Source of the DNA: Neoechinorhynchus agilis
Lineage: Eukaryota > Acanthocephala
DNA length: 64,000 bases
Assembly (NCBI GenBank): GCA_051530055.1
Contig: CM121341.1
Coordinates: 18,724,001 to 18,788,000, forward strand
Direction: 5' to 3'
Below the pieces are notes generated by a model. The model made no database searches and was not told the DNA's origin. It was given only the letters and a program-made list of their open reading frames with translations. Both the position numbers and the translations under genes were made by a program. This document shows positions 10,200 through 21,330 of the stretch, piece after piece (within the stretch, counting starts at the first letter, position 1; each line of letters starts with the position of its first letter).

Positions 10200-11495
10200 C
10201 GCTTCTATTCATCGGCGCTGGCCAAAATGCTGGCCGCATTGCCCCGCTGCACCGCAATGCTTATTTTTTGGGCTAGGAACGAAGTCGAATTAATCCCCAA
10301 AAATGCGAAGTTGTCGTCCTTAACGCAACTGAAAACGAGCGCTCTCAAATCTCTAGCGATTTTGAATCAGTTGCTCCACCCTTGACCAGCTCACAATCCT
10401 CGGGAGCTGCGTTCTTGCTGAGAATGTTGCGAAGGACCTGCGCGCACAAATCCCGAAAATTGAGTTGCTCTGCGGCCGAACTTCTGAGCTTTCGGCACAT
10501 GAGGGTCTCTTCTTGATCAAGAATTGCCTCTATATGCCGAAATTGCTTCATAAGCTAAGAGCAGCTCCATGTTTCGGAGAAGACAAATTGTTAGGAGAGC
10601 TCGACGGGGTAATTCGTAAGCAACTGGGACATATATTGAATGTCAAATTTTCGGACACAGGTTGGCGACAGGCTACTTTTCCCACGGCTTATGGTGGTTT
10701 GGGAGTTCGCACCACTTCAGGCGTCGCTTTACCTGCCTTCCTCTCCTCTTGCCGGGCAAGTAAAGTCTATGTCGATGCCATTTTAGGAACCCCACGGAAG
10801 GATGCGATCTTTGAAACAGGATTATATCAATGGCATCAATTGACAGGCATCAACCAGCCCCCCGCAAATGAATGCAAACAGTCGTCTTGGGACATTCCTC
10901 TTGTTCAGAAGATTCAAAACTCTTTCAAAGATCTTCTGGATGAGGTGTCTCAGGTCCGGCTGGTAGCCTTTTCCACTAAGGAGTCAAGAGCGTGGCTGAG
11001 CTGCCGCTGCGGCACTATAGTGGACTCTAAGGGGAGACACGGTCTCATATGCAAGACGTCAGCGGGACGATTTCCAAGGCATGCTGAAATCAATGCCATT
11101 CTGAGTAGGACCCTAAAAACGCTTTCCCTTCCAAACATCCTAGAACCCACTAATCTTTGTAGATTAGATGGAAGACGCCCTGATGGCGTGACCGTTTTTC
11201 CTTGGCGGGAGGGGAAATGTTTGTTGTGGGGTGCAACGTGTGTGGACACGTTTGCAAACTCCAACATCAGCCACTCGAAAAAAGGTCCAGGAGGAGCGGA
11301 GACGGCGGCAGAGGAGCGGAAATGCTCGAAATACAGGGAGCTAATCCGAAATTACCATTTTGTTCCCTTCGGTGTGGAAACGTATGGGGCCCTGGGAGGG
11401 TCGGCACTGGCCCTCGTGAAGGACTTGGGGAAACGAATCAACGCGGCGACTGGAGAGCCAAGATCGACTTCGTTCCTAACCCAAAAAGTAAGCAT
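10200..11495 (+). mobile_element. RT element with RPDG-type C-terminal domain (3' half)
   Basis: The clearest copy of this family. From 10465 an open frame of about 340 codons covers the post-polymerase region (LIKNCLYMPKLLHKLR, YGGLGVR, AFSTKESRAWL), then Cys/His residues (CRCG...HGLICK.SAGR...RHAEIN), then RRPDGVT...WGATCVDT. In related invertebrate elements the latter reads RPDG...WDVTVVDT and resembles a PD-(D/E)XK nuclease-type core; here the Asp of WDVT is Gly. The end (YHFVPFGVET...FLTQKVSIAV) is the family's usual C-terminus. Earlier palm and thumb codons (10200-10465) are out of frame. The reading frame then runs into an adjoining SINE, so the last 60 codons of the open frame are not element-coded. 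Confidence 0.7.
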
Positions 11496-11712
11496 TGCGG
11501 TGTTACCACTTAACTTAAACTCGGATGAAACGTTAAGAGTTCGTACATCTCTCCGGATTCTCAGATACCTCCAGGAGGTAGGACTCATAAGTGAGTTTCC
11601 TCCCTTCAGCGGTATTTCGTCCCCTTTGGTTGTATGTCATTGGCGATCATGGATTCGAACCCTTTGACCCTGAAACAGGAATCCGGGGCATGAGTCCATT
11701 GGACCACCTTTA
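11496..11712 (-). mobile_element. tRNA-headed SINE, fullest copy
   Basis: On the minus strand an A-box-like TGGTCCAATGG (11697-11707) and a B-box GGGTTCGAATCC (11651-11662) are about 35 bases apart, the spacing of an internal RNA polymerase III promoter. The tRNA-like head is followed by a unique body (GGGACGAAATACCGCTGAAGG, about 11610-11630) and a 3' part shared with the other copies. It abuts the 3' end of the RT element. The head is too degenerate to name the parent tRNA. Confidence 0.65.
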
Positions 11713-11815
11713 CACAACCACGAAATGTACAAATTCAGCTGACGAAATCGGTTTGCTCAACCGCATGTCCTTATCATTTGTCGCATTGTCAGCTAATTTT
11801 CTCGACCGCATGTAT

Positions 11816-12003
11816 ACATTTCTTTTTATATTGATGCGCATAAGCAATTTCGGCGGTCGGAGAAACTTTTTTTTCATCAGAGAAGTGATGTTACCACTTA
11901 AACTCGGATGAAACGTTAAGAGTTCGTACATCTCTCCGGATCCTCAGATACCCCCAGAAGGCGGGACTCATCAGCGAGTTTCCTCCCTTCAGCGGTGTGT
12001 GCG
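11816..12003 (-). mobile_element. SINE copy, body and 3' end
   Basis: Same body as the preceding copy (block with TCTCCGGATCCTCAGATACC) plus a longer 3' section with CGGCGGTCGGAGAAAC and a T-rich/A-rich end. The tRNA-like head is missing. Two copies in the same orientation lie within 300 bases. Confidence 0.6.
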
Positions 12004-12059
12004 TAACAAAAAGTGCATAAAATAAAATGAAATTAGTTTAAAAAAATTAACAATCTGAT

Positions 12060-12450
12060 AAAAAAAGAGCTAGCGAAGGTGTGGTATACAGAATTCTCTG
12101 GCTCGAATGTAGTAAATTCTATGTAGGCCAAACAAACAATTTGGAAAGAGGAACCAAAGGACCAAAATATGCCCGGAGGAGAGGCCCCATATACCAGTTC
12201 CGCAATACTCAACCATCTTGCACAACAAGGCCACTTCATCGACAATGCCACTATTTTGGCGCATATCGACTCTAAATGGGATCGCGTGATAATGGAGGAC
12301 ATATTCATTCGCCCGGTTGAAACAGTTGAAGGAAATAAGGCGGACTTTAAGCTGAATCTAATTATGTGTTCTTTGATGATGAGAAGAATAGATATTGATC
12401 TCAATATTTCGTCCGTCTCGTCGGTCTTCTTCAAGTCTAAGAGGTAGATG
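12060..12450 (+). mobile_element. Penelope-like GIY-YIG endonuclease fragment
   Basis: The plus strand reads VYRILWLECSKFYVGQTNN, the GIY-YIG entry motif as seen in PLEs (VY+I.C..C...Y+GQT), then in another frame YTSSAILNHLAQQGH and a late EDIFIRP block followed by a GNKADF asparagine-rich segment. All are in the order expected for the domain. A frame change near 12170 and loss of flanking sequence show it is dead. Confidence 0.6.
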
Positions 12451-12477
12451 TGCGTCAGGATGGCTTTATCCCAAATT

Positions 12478-13010
12478 TTAGTCTGTAGTTAACCTTATTT
12501 GGCTGGATATCAGATCACCCAATTCATCCTCAGAAAGTGTTGACCGCTTCATCAGAATGAACGTGTCATCAACATATCTGAGAGAAAGATTTATTCCAGG
12601 TAATGTGGCGATATGATCCTTCTCCCATTTCTGCGTATATAGCTCCGCCAGTGCAGGCGACAGTTGGAACACCCATCGCGATACAATCAGTCCGGTCGTA
12701 GTTCTCATCCTCAAACTCAATGGTCGTGTACCTGGTACAGAGCTGGAGTAATTGTCTCCATTACACTTTGCTTAAGTTCCACGTGCCATACTTTCTAGGA
12801 TTGAAATTGCAAGCTCAATTGCTTCTCTAATAGGTATCCTATTAAACATTGACCTAAAATCGCATAGAGTATAAATATATCGTCTGTCCAGGTGACGGAT
12901 TTGATTATCTCCAAAAGATTGTAGGCTAACGCTACCACATTCGCAATGAGCTCGAGACTGGGTCTCAGAAAACCTTCCAATTTTCGGGCGACCTTGCTAG
13001 GTAGAGGTAG
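12478..13010 (-). mobile_element. Penelope-like reverse transcriptase fragment, opposite orientation to its neighbour
   Basis: The minus strand reads SPALAELYTQKWE and LSLRYVDDTFI, the PLE polymerase blocks with the catalytic YVDD. Further upstream on the same strand (12795-13000) are RKLEGFLRPSLELIANV and DDIFILYAI-type blocks of the earlier palm, in shifting frames. This lies tail-to-tail with the GIY-YIG fragment at 12060-12450, which would be downstream on the same strand in an ordinary PLE. An inversion or a twin-priming-like event must have separated them. Confidence 0.6.
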
Positions 13011-13092
13011 GTCACGGCGGCTTTATCCTGAGTTTTAGTCTGTAGTCAGCCTTATTTGACTGGAATGTTGTGAATTTAAGCATCCTCCGTGT

Positions 13093-13165
13093 GTGTTTTT
13101 AGATCTTGATAAAGACACAAGATTGTGCCGAAATATCGGATTCAATAAATTGCTTTAATTTTCCG
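13093..13165 (+). ncRNA. Hammerhead-like motif of a PLE terminal repeat (degenerate)
   Basis: TTGATAA (13106-13112), an ACAC...GTG stem around AAGATT, then GCC-GAAA (13130-13133) and a following ATCGGAT. PLE terminal repeats of other animals show TGATGA...GGC...GCC-GAAAC at this place. The core differs from the consensus CUGANGA, so self-cleavage is unlikely. Confidence 0.35.
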
Positions 13166-13198
13166 CCATATACAAACATATTTCAATAGTCATCTATG

Positions 13199-14025
13199 AG
13201 CTTATGAACGGTACACAGGGAGTTTTTTAATATAAATTATAGGTAGATAATTTAATTCTGGAGGCGATTGACTTTAGCAATCTCTAATGGGCGTCATGGA
13301 CGTCGAAATTCCATTGCCTATTGCGTCTCGGCTTTCATTGTTGCCAAGAATGATCAAAATTCAGTGTATGATTCAAGTGATAAAAGCTCATTTTAGCATT
13401 TCTTTAAATTCAAATCGTGCATATACAAAACTGATTTGCGAGAAACTGCGGGCATTCACCAAAATTCGGTGGCACAATGTAAGAAATTAGTACCGAAATT
13501 CTCTTAGCAGAGTGCTGATTAGAATAACCACCTTTTAAAAACGTTTTGAATTCTTTAGATGTGAATTCCTCTTTCCAAGTAGTTTTGCAGTTAGTGTTCG
13601 AACTATACACACACTTCCAGTCGTTTTACTGATCTAAATTGTTGCCATTTTTTGGAATATATCGTGATAACACGAAGCTCAAGTTTGCACAACGAAGTCG
13701 GTTACAAGATTATCAGTCTTCTAATGATGTGTATAAGATTTGAAGGTTAATTTGGAGATTTACGAGGCTAATACTTACCAAATTGAAACTCGATTCGGAT
13801 TCGTGTAAGAAACTTTGCTGGACGAAAAGGCCAGATGAAAATGAAATTTTGAAGACAGAGATGAAAGAGCTTCCTAGTCTCGGATTTTCATTTATTCCCA
13901 ATCTGGTGATGTTAAATCGTTTCAAAAGTAATCTATTAGCTTATGAACGCTGCCCAGGAATTTTGTTTTCAATGTGAATTTTAGGTAGAATGGTTTTAGC
14001 AATCTCAAATGGGCTTCACAGGCGA
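13199..14025 (+). repeat. Two related blocks of a degenerate dispersed repeat
   Basis: 13199-13310 and 13925-14025 share an ordered set of blocks: AGCTTATGAACG, then TTTAGCAATCTC followed by AATGGGC. They are perhaps 70 percent alike. The intervening and following sequence to about 14515 holds no gene that I can support. Confidence 0.4.
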
Positions 14026-14559
14026 CGGGAAGATGTGACGCGAATATTTCAAGATTAGATGGGACACATACATTTTTCAAATGCTTTCAGTTTTAACTTT
14101 TGATGATTGTTGACAAATACGAGCTCTTTGAAATTCCAAAGATTTTCGGATTCATGGCATAATTAATTGTCAGTTTAGCGCTGTTTTGCTGTCGTAGAGC
14201 AATAATGTTCAATCCGTGTCTAGTTAGGAATTAAAGTATTCTATGTAATAAATTAAGACCTAATAAAATCACATCGGTATGTGCTTTAGGAAGCCTCCAA
14301 TATCATACTAGGCCTAAATAAGGTTCTTGCTCGAAACAAAGGACTTCTTTAAACGGCTAAGCGAATTCTTCATTATAGAAATGATCAACATCTTTCGATA
14401 GTCGATCAGGCTAAAAGGATAAATTAAAATCAAAAGCATTGTATCACGAGCACTTGGCTTGAGCAACAAAGGCAATAGTCAATTTATATATTATCGAAAT
14501 AATATATATTGTTTTATTGTACGTTGGCGAATCTGTCCGGTATTGTCGTTACTCATTTT

Positions 14560-16080
14560 TTTTATTTGAGAAATATTTCGCAATGTATTCCTTGCCGCTT
14601 CAGTCTCTATCTGAAATGGAGATGACATAAACAGCATACATAGCCGGTCACGTCTGGATGCAGCTCAGATCCGCGGGTTTGCTAATATCCGAAGTGTGGG
14701 GGTTCGATCCACACACACCTCTTGCGGTTTGTTGCCGACTAATTTGTTCGTCATGCTACGCAACTTTGGTAGCACCAGAGTGAAGTTTGATTTGTTGCCT
14801 TCCATCGCTGGACTTCCCCGGATATGAATGGCCTCAAGAATCAGTCTTTTTATCAGATCCGGTTCGCTGGTTATGAATGCCGCCTTTTCAAAATCCACCT
14901 TGTGCTGGGGTGCTTGCTGGTGGTTCGAGATTGCTGAGGATTTGTCGAAAGTCCTGTAAGCCTGTTTATGCTGCGAGATCCGTTTTTTTGATCCCTTGCA
15001 TGGTTTGTCTAATGTAGACACTTGAGCAATTGCACATGGAATTTTGTAAATCCCTGATTTTGTCTCTTGTTTGGCTTTCCTCTTGAGAATACTCGCAATG
15101 GATGCGCCCGTTTGTTGTAAATCAAAAGATTTGGAGCGAGGTAGTTGAGGCGCCTCATTTTTCTAATAGCTGTATTACTTATGCGGCGAATGCCGGTGTA
15201 TTTGAGGGATTCTTGTGGTATCTTTCTTCTCGCGATGGCCGCTATGTGTTGCTTTTTTGAGACCGATTTTGATGGCCCATTCAGGGAAGCCTCGTGATCT
15301 GAGAACTTTGGTGATCCTTTGTTTTTCTTCTATCCAATCCCTGCTTTCGGAAGAAATCATCCTGGCCCTCTTGAAGTAGGACATTACCGCAGTGATTTTG
15401 TAGTGGAACGGTTGGTGGCTCGACCAGTGAGGTGGACTCCATGGTATACCTGTTTTGCGGTGGAGCTGTGTTTTGATGTTGCCTTTATCATCGTGTTTTA
15501 TCCTTACGTCCAAAAAGGAGATAGCACCCTCTTCGTCTTCCTGAGTCATTGACCACTGGATGTTTGGATCCTCCATGTTGAGTGGAATGCTTTGGTCTCC
15601 CATGCTTGTTTCATCATCAGTGACTATGAACACGTCGTCAACATAGCGATACCACTTTTTGATGTTGGGTTGCTTCAGATCTGCTAGAGTGGATGCCAGA
15701 GGTGAACCAATTGCTACTCCGTCGCGTTGTTCATTGAAAACTTGATCGAATTCAAAAAGGTCTTGCATGTGTACCACTGCAGTAGAGTTATCCACGTTTC
15801 ATGATCAAGGCGCGATTCTTCGCATTGATTGTGTAGAAGTTCAGCTGCTATGGAAATTGTCTCTTGGAGTGGAATGTTCGTAAATAAGGACGTCACGTCG
15901 GCCGTGAAGAATTTGCACTGTTCATAGTTTTCCAGTCGAATTCGGGTTGCAAAGGAAGGCCCGTCAGCTATGTATGAAGGGAAAAAAATGAGAAACGACC
16001 ACACCGGGGACAGGATTCGCCAACGTACAATCAAATTCACCCCGAGGACAATGATATATGACATATATTGTTTTATTTTG
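14560..16080 (-). mobile_element. Penelope-like element, reverse transcriptase plus GIY-YIG (best-preserved copy)
   Basis: Minus strand, in order: FTADVTSLFTNIPLQET (about 15870-15920, the ADV.SLFTNVP block), GVAIGSPLASTLADL and RYVDDVFIV (15600-15730, catalytic DD), ISFLDVRI (about 15530), then a linker, then the GIY-YIG part (14700-15020) with RLILEAIHIRG and an asparagine-containing MEGNKSN. A few frame changes separate these blocks. The 3' side (14566-14603) has a decayed hammerhead-like motif (CTGAAGC, stem, GAAA on the minus strand), consistent with a PLE terminal repeat. The 5' part of the element before about 16080 is missing. Confidence 0.7.
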
Positions 16081-16184
16081 AGCAATCCATGATGAAATGA
16101 GTAAAGTAATCCTTTGGTGCTGGTCTTTTCCGTATATGTCCTAAATATCTAAACTAAGTGAGTTATTCAACTTCATTCATAATT

Positions 16185-19100
16185 TTAGGCAAAATACAGG
16201 CTTAAGATATTCGCCGAACATCCTTTGGCTTCTACGTGTAGAGTTCCTTCGCTCACGTAAATTTCGCTAGGATGTAGATTATTTGAAAAGAAACAATATT
16301 ATAAGAACTAACTTGTGGAAAAAAACTAGATCTTTGTGCGATGTGAATATTTGAAGTTTACTGTTAAAGGTCAAATCGCTACAAAACCGCCAACGACCGT
16401 AATAAGGATACAAATGTCAAAAACTAACATTATTTCACTTATTCTGCTTTGCTCAAACGCATTAGAATGGAATTTCAAGACGTTTGATCGAGATAGATTC
16501 CTATTGGCATGGACGAGTGTGATTGTGAGATGAGAAACTTCTCTTACAGGAAATTGAGATTACATAAATGAGCGAAATTCCCAGCTGAAATGTGTTTTAT
16601 TTTGTTCAATGAGAGATCTCTAGATATAAATTTAAATGAAATTTTAAGAAGGCAATAGTAACTGACATAACACGAACGTTAGATAACGTTTTCCATGCAT
16701 TGGGAGATATTTTTGTAATCAGATTATTCGATAAATTTCTAAATCAAATTATTAAGGGAAACTATAGCGGATACACACATTTCATGGAGCATGTAGACAT
16801 TATGAAAAGCATTTTGTGGCACAATTGAAATTGAATTATCTGACAAATTGCTAAAATGATATTTATTGGTAAATATGAATCAATCGCTCATAACTTACAT
16901 GATTTTCAAGTTAACCAGATTGTTGAACCACATAGTATCAATATTCGCAAGCAAATTACCTTGGAGTCGACTAAATACGATGAGGAATGATAGCAACGAA
17001 ATAAACAATATTGTTCTGGATTTTATTCCCTGCCATTTGAGATACAATAAATCTCATCTCACTGTTTTTAATCAAGAATATAATAGTTTTAATAGATATA
17101 CACCGATGAGTTGGTTTCTATGAAAGACGTTATGTTTTTGAGAGTTCCTGTTATTACGGAATTATATTGAATAATCCAAGAAAAACTGAAACGGGAACTT
17201 GCACAAGTGGCAACTTAATACGGTGATAATTTTCGATCTATACTATAAGGAAAATTGCTAGGAATCTATTCTGACGGATTAAGTCTTCATCTAATAATTC
17301 CTAATGTTTACAAAATAACGCTCGCTTGTTTCCTTTTAATCGTTGTATTTTTCCTCTCGGCTTACACTGCGCATCTATCTTGGCGCCCTGATTTTATAGC
17401 CTTTCTACGTCTATACTTACAGTTCTTCTAAAATATTTAGATATTGAAAACTTGTGGAATCTATGTGTACGATTTTATTATGATTCAAATATCTGTACTG
17501 ATGAGTGTTTTAAAGTTGAAAACAATATGCTGCATTACAATATTTTTAATCTATCTGTGTACTCGAATAGTTTATAACTTATCACCATAATTCTATTGAA
17601 TGAAAGGTCCCTAAATGATAAGGTATTTCATTGAAAATGTTACTATATTTAACATACATACAAACTATTTATGCTAGTCAAATCGAAAAAGGTATAATTA
17701 TCCAATTCGTCGATTACGTTATTTGACAAATTTCTATTCGGAGGCTTTTACAAACGATATCAAAAGATTTGCAGGACTCACAATCTCTGCAATTTGTAGC
17801 ATTTCCAAAATGTACCAACTGGATATTTGTATAACCTATTTGAAGACAAGTCCCTGAAATGAAATGTAAGTTGTAAAACATCGAGATATTGAATAGCGAT
17901 CGTACAAATGGGTTATACTTTCGAGGTGAGCGAAAAATCCACCTTCCTGAGTGTCCGATAAGCTCGAAAGGAGGTTATCCGAAATCAATCTGTATGATAT
18001 TCAAATGCATTGGGATAAGTAAACATGAACCGTTAACCGCACAATATCCGTAGTTTTCGAAGATTTTTAAATAAGTACAATTCCAGCATCATAATTCGAT
18101 TGCTTTTCAGGTTTCTAAGTACAATAAAGGTAAAACATAAATGGTGTTGCCTCGCCTTACAAATTTTGCAATTTCGGGTTATGTGTGAATAAATCTCTGT
18201 CTATTTTAAAGATCGAATTGAAGGAGAGGTCCCTTTTTGTGCAGGAAGTTACTATGAATTCGATTTCAAATCTCACAATTCTCTCAAATATTGCAGATCT
18301 GCAAAGTCCCGAGGTAAAATAAACGACAAAGAGCAGTTTGATAAATTCCTAAAATCAGAGTATAAATCACACTCCTGCTTACTCGTCATTTACAAACAGC
18401 ACTTGGAGAGTAAACAGTTTCGAGAAGAGATGACCAACTCTCGAAATGTTGCTATGTGACAAATCCCTAAAAGGTTAAGGTAAAACAATCATTAAAACCG
18501 AAAATAGAACATACAAAATTTCAATTCTCGTCAATTTGAGCACCCTTGGCTCTATGGTGGTTAAATCGTTGTATGATAGGTTACTAAACATTCTTGTAAA
18601 TGATTTGAGAAAAACATATTACAGGATTTTTAATTTTCCATTTCCAGAGAAAGCATTTCCATTCAGTTGGGCAATCTGATTATGACTTAAATCACTTGAT
18701 AAGAGGTTCGAGTCGTTTTGACAATAAACATTTAAACTTACATAAATTGAAGCGAACATGCATATTCGAAAAAAGCTTTACTGATATTTCCGAAGGAATT
18801 GTAAGAGAGATCCCTATTCGTGTTTATGAATTAAATGAATGTTTTGTTCTAAGAAAACTTACATTGATATTAGATCATAGTTACATTCCGTTAGTGTATT
18901 AATGAACACATAAAGACGATTATTACTTGCGTTTCTATCGAAAATTATTGACTTGAGAAACCTGCGACTTTATTCTCACATTTCAGTGTAAGTTGTAGTA
19001 TTGCAGCAATATCCCCTAAAAAGAGATCTAAAATGGTCACCGCACAATTAGGTGCTATTTCAATCAGATTTAATTACCCATACGAATCAAGCTGATCCAC

Positions 19101-19217
19101 GCAAATGAGGCCACGTGAATGGTAGATTTGATTTGCTTTAAATCCGTAAATTCCACATTGCGTCAAATTTGCTCCATTGACGATGCAGAACAAGAAGCCG
19201 ATTAATTTAAAGTTCAT
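16185..19217 (-). CDS. Secreted leucine-rich-repeat protein, one repeat per 72-nt exon
   Basis: Start ATG at 19217. Exon 1 (19078-19217) encodes a signal peptide (MNFKLIGFLFCIVNGA) and a Cys-containing cap. Exons follow at 18980-19027, 18863-18934, 18742-18813, 18623-18694, 18515-18583, 18398-18466, 18277-18348, 18161-18232, 18043-18114, 17906-17989, 17782-17853, 17662-17733, 17539-17610, 17422-17493; then 16899-16970, 16779-16850, 16667-16738, 16548-16619, 16429-16500 and a last candidate 16185-16266 ending in TAA. Nearly all are 69 or 72 nt, start after AG, end at GT, keep the same phase, and each encodes one repeat of the form NLSxNxI...F..L..L. Introns are about 45-110 bp. Repeats between 17000 and 17370 are unclear and may be decayed. 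No membrane segment is seen. LRR proteins of this build bind other proteins outside the cell; the partner is unknown. A polyadenylation-type AATAAA lies at 16072-16077 on the minus strand. Confidence 0.75.
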
Positions 19218-19515
19218 GCGAAAAACGAAGCTAAAAGCTAGAACAAGCAATGGTTGAAGTCATTCAGTATGCACAGTTTTAAAATTTTAAAAAAACCCAA
19301 TGATTCATTCGACCAAAAGGAGTCAGTTTTAAGAAATAGTGAAGTGCTTACGCCGGCGTTAAACGTAAAACAAGAGTGATTGCGGGCAAGAAAATTTGCG
19401 AATCGCTCTTGGGCGGCATTAATTAATATCGGAAAGTGATTTTCCTGACTCATTTTATTCCATAAAAATTTAGATTATATCAAAATAAGTTATTTTTGAA
19501 CAACATTTGTCACTT
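17373..19515. repeat. Left copy of a 2.1-kb direct duplication
   Basis: From 17373 onward the sequence matches 25446 onward base for base at a constant offset of 8073, with a few percent substitutions, rising near 18950-19060 and after 19440 and fading out near 19515. It contains the 5' half of the LRR gene through the intron after its exon 17422-17493. Confidence 0.9.
19238..19453 (-). CDS. Small conserved-by-duplication ORF upstream of the LRR gene
   Basis: A 71-codon frame just upstream of the LRR start on the same strand, also present at 27311-27526 with changes confined to its first few residues. It reads AAQERFANFLARNHSCF, then a good splice-donor-like GGC/GTAAGC. It may be a non-coding 5' exon of the LRR gene or chance; I do not recognise a family. 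Confidence 0.25.
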   Translation of the reverse strand: MSQENHFPILINAAQERFANFLARNHSCFTFNAGVSTSLFLKTDSFWSNESLGFFKILKLCILNDFNHCLF

Positions 19516-19570
19516 GAAAACTAGATTATTTCTTAATTTGATCCTGCGGAAATAGAGCAACAAAAACAGA

Positions 19571-20985
19571 ACATTCACACCACCGCTCTGGATCACTCAA
19601 CTGCTGTCCTGATGTAATGGTCGAAAGAACGGATGCAGCGTTCCCCCGTTACACTGCCAGACTTATGTTTTGTAGGAAGAATGCTGATGCCCTCGCATCG
19701 CCAGTGATTCGTCTGAATCTATTGGACAATTGTTGCCCATGTCCTGCGCCGCGGTACCAAAGGACCCGAGTGTCTCGACGCTAAACGGAACAAAATAATG
19801 ATTCCGAGTCAGGCCCCTGTATTTTGTCCTTTTGCGTTCCTCGGTGGCGTTTGCTGTTCCCCCTGGTTTAATAGCTGCGAATTTTATGTTGTTGGTTGCG
19901 GGCGTGTCCACGAACGTGGCGTCCCCCGGGGATACTGCGACACTGTCTGGTGTATGGCCATCGAGTCAGCGAATATTGTTCGGATGGGCACGACTAAGAA
20001 TTACGTTTACTTCGGCGTGCCGTGAGTACCTTTCGCCAGATTGCCTACAGACGAGACCATGGCGTCCCGATGGTTCCACGGTCGCTCCGCAACGGCAGCG
20101 ATAGGATGTCGGTACCCCAAGTCTCAGAGATACTGCGATCCTTACTGTCTCGTCGGAGAGAGGTACCTACAGAAGAGATTGGGTAAGCGTTGAGTCAAGC
20201 ACCCGATTCTCTTGTAGAGACTGTCGCCAATCGATTTCGGTTATCCAGGTCACGAGAATCTGAAATTAAAGAGCTTTGAATTCTTACTACCATGGGTGAT
20301 CCCAAACTTATTGTTTGCAATCATTGACCGTACCTGCTCGCTACCGAAATCTTCACACCAAAGATTAACAGCCTCCACAAAATCGTCATCCAAAGTGTAA
20401 TTATAGCCAAGAAAAGATTGAAGTATTTTGCGGGACATCCAAACCGCCGGACGACACAGGCAAGGACGCTTGATGCTAGGCCTCGTCCGACAGCCGAGTA
20501 TTTAAACTTTTCTCCACGGGGGTTTCACTCTCTCGTCAAATATTGCCAGCTTATGCTTATGTTGAAAAAAAGTGCTGTGCGTAGCTTATACAGCAATTTT
20601 GGAACGAAAAAGGTGTTCTTGATCAGAAACAGAGCCTCGCCTGAGGATAATTCATCAACTCATTCGCACAGCACCAAAAGTTGCGGTTGATGATTGGCAA
20701 TCTCTGCTTCAACACGGTCCAGTGTGATCAATTCTATCCTGGGGGCTAGGTGCTGAAAATCTTTCGCCTGCCACGTTCATCACTAAAATATCGCATTTCG
20801 CAGCATTCAATGTCAATTTTTGCCGTCTCCTTCACGAGTGTCTTCAAATCGCGCAGTACTACAGAGGGGTTACCTCCGAGGGTGGCATTATCCAGCTACC
20901 AGCCGTGAGCCGACGTTGAAAGATCAAAAAGCGACGTCGCTGTGGACGTCAGGATTAACCAGCCAAACTTTCATCGTCATTATTA
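19571..20985 (-). mobile_element. RPDG-domain RT element, decayed copy with 3' end
   Basis: Minus-strand fragments match the copies at 10.2-11.5 kb and 35-36.8 kb: the C-terminal YFVPFSVETLG block (about 19760-19800), the Cys/His region (about 20030-20110), the post-polymerase part (20250-20700) and the late palm (20720-20930). Stops and small gaps are frequent. The 3' end block (19575-19650) is the same short sequence found alone at three other places in the window. Confidence 0.6.
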
Positions 20986-21330
20986 GTACTGAAGATCAAG
21001 GTCAAGCAATCTTTTGCCCTTTCACATTATGCGGCACTTCTGCCAACTGAGATTTAATTAGGAAACATGCGTAAGGTTTTAACAGATCAACTGCCCCAGT
21101 CAAACTCCGCTTTTCGGATCCTTTTTCCTCTCTTTCATGCGCAATTCTAGTTCTCTCGGACGTTTCTGCTGATTCATAACTATTCTAAATAACTCCACGT
21201 GGTCTTCTTCTTTTGAATCCTAGTTCATTGTGTTTTTGGTGTGTTTTGTGTTGTCTATATAAAAATACATGTTGTGAATACTATTTTATTTGACGGCAAG
21301 GGTGCGATTCGTACCCACGCGGGATAACCC
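20986..21330. other. No gene recognised
   Basis: Mixed sequence between the RT element and the rRNA-derived block. At about 21297-21330 the minus strand has GGTACGAATCG, resembling a tRNA T-arm/B-box, directly 3' of the 28S-like fragment; it may belong to the same composite repeat. Confidence 0.3.

Noticed and set aside
10465-11667. A 400-codon host gene
   Set aside because: The first 340 codons are the C-terminal part of an RT element and the last 60 run through a SINE.
11640-11712. A functional tRNA gene on the minus strand
   Set aside because: A and B boxes are present but the acceptor stem does not pair and the sequence continues into a repeated body shared by other copies, so it is a SINE head.
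16185-19217. The 71-68 codon plus-strand frames over the LRR region as genes
   Set aside because: The minus strand exon series with matching phases explains the sequence; the plus frames are chance.
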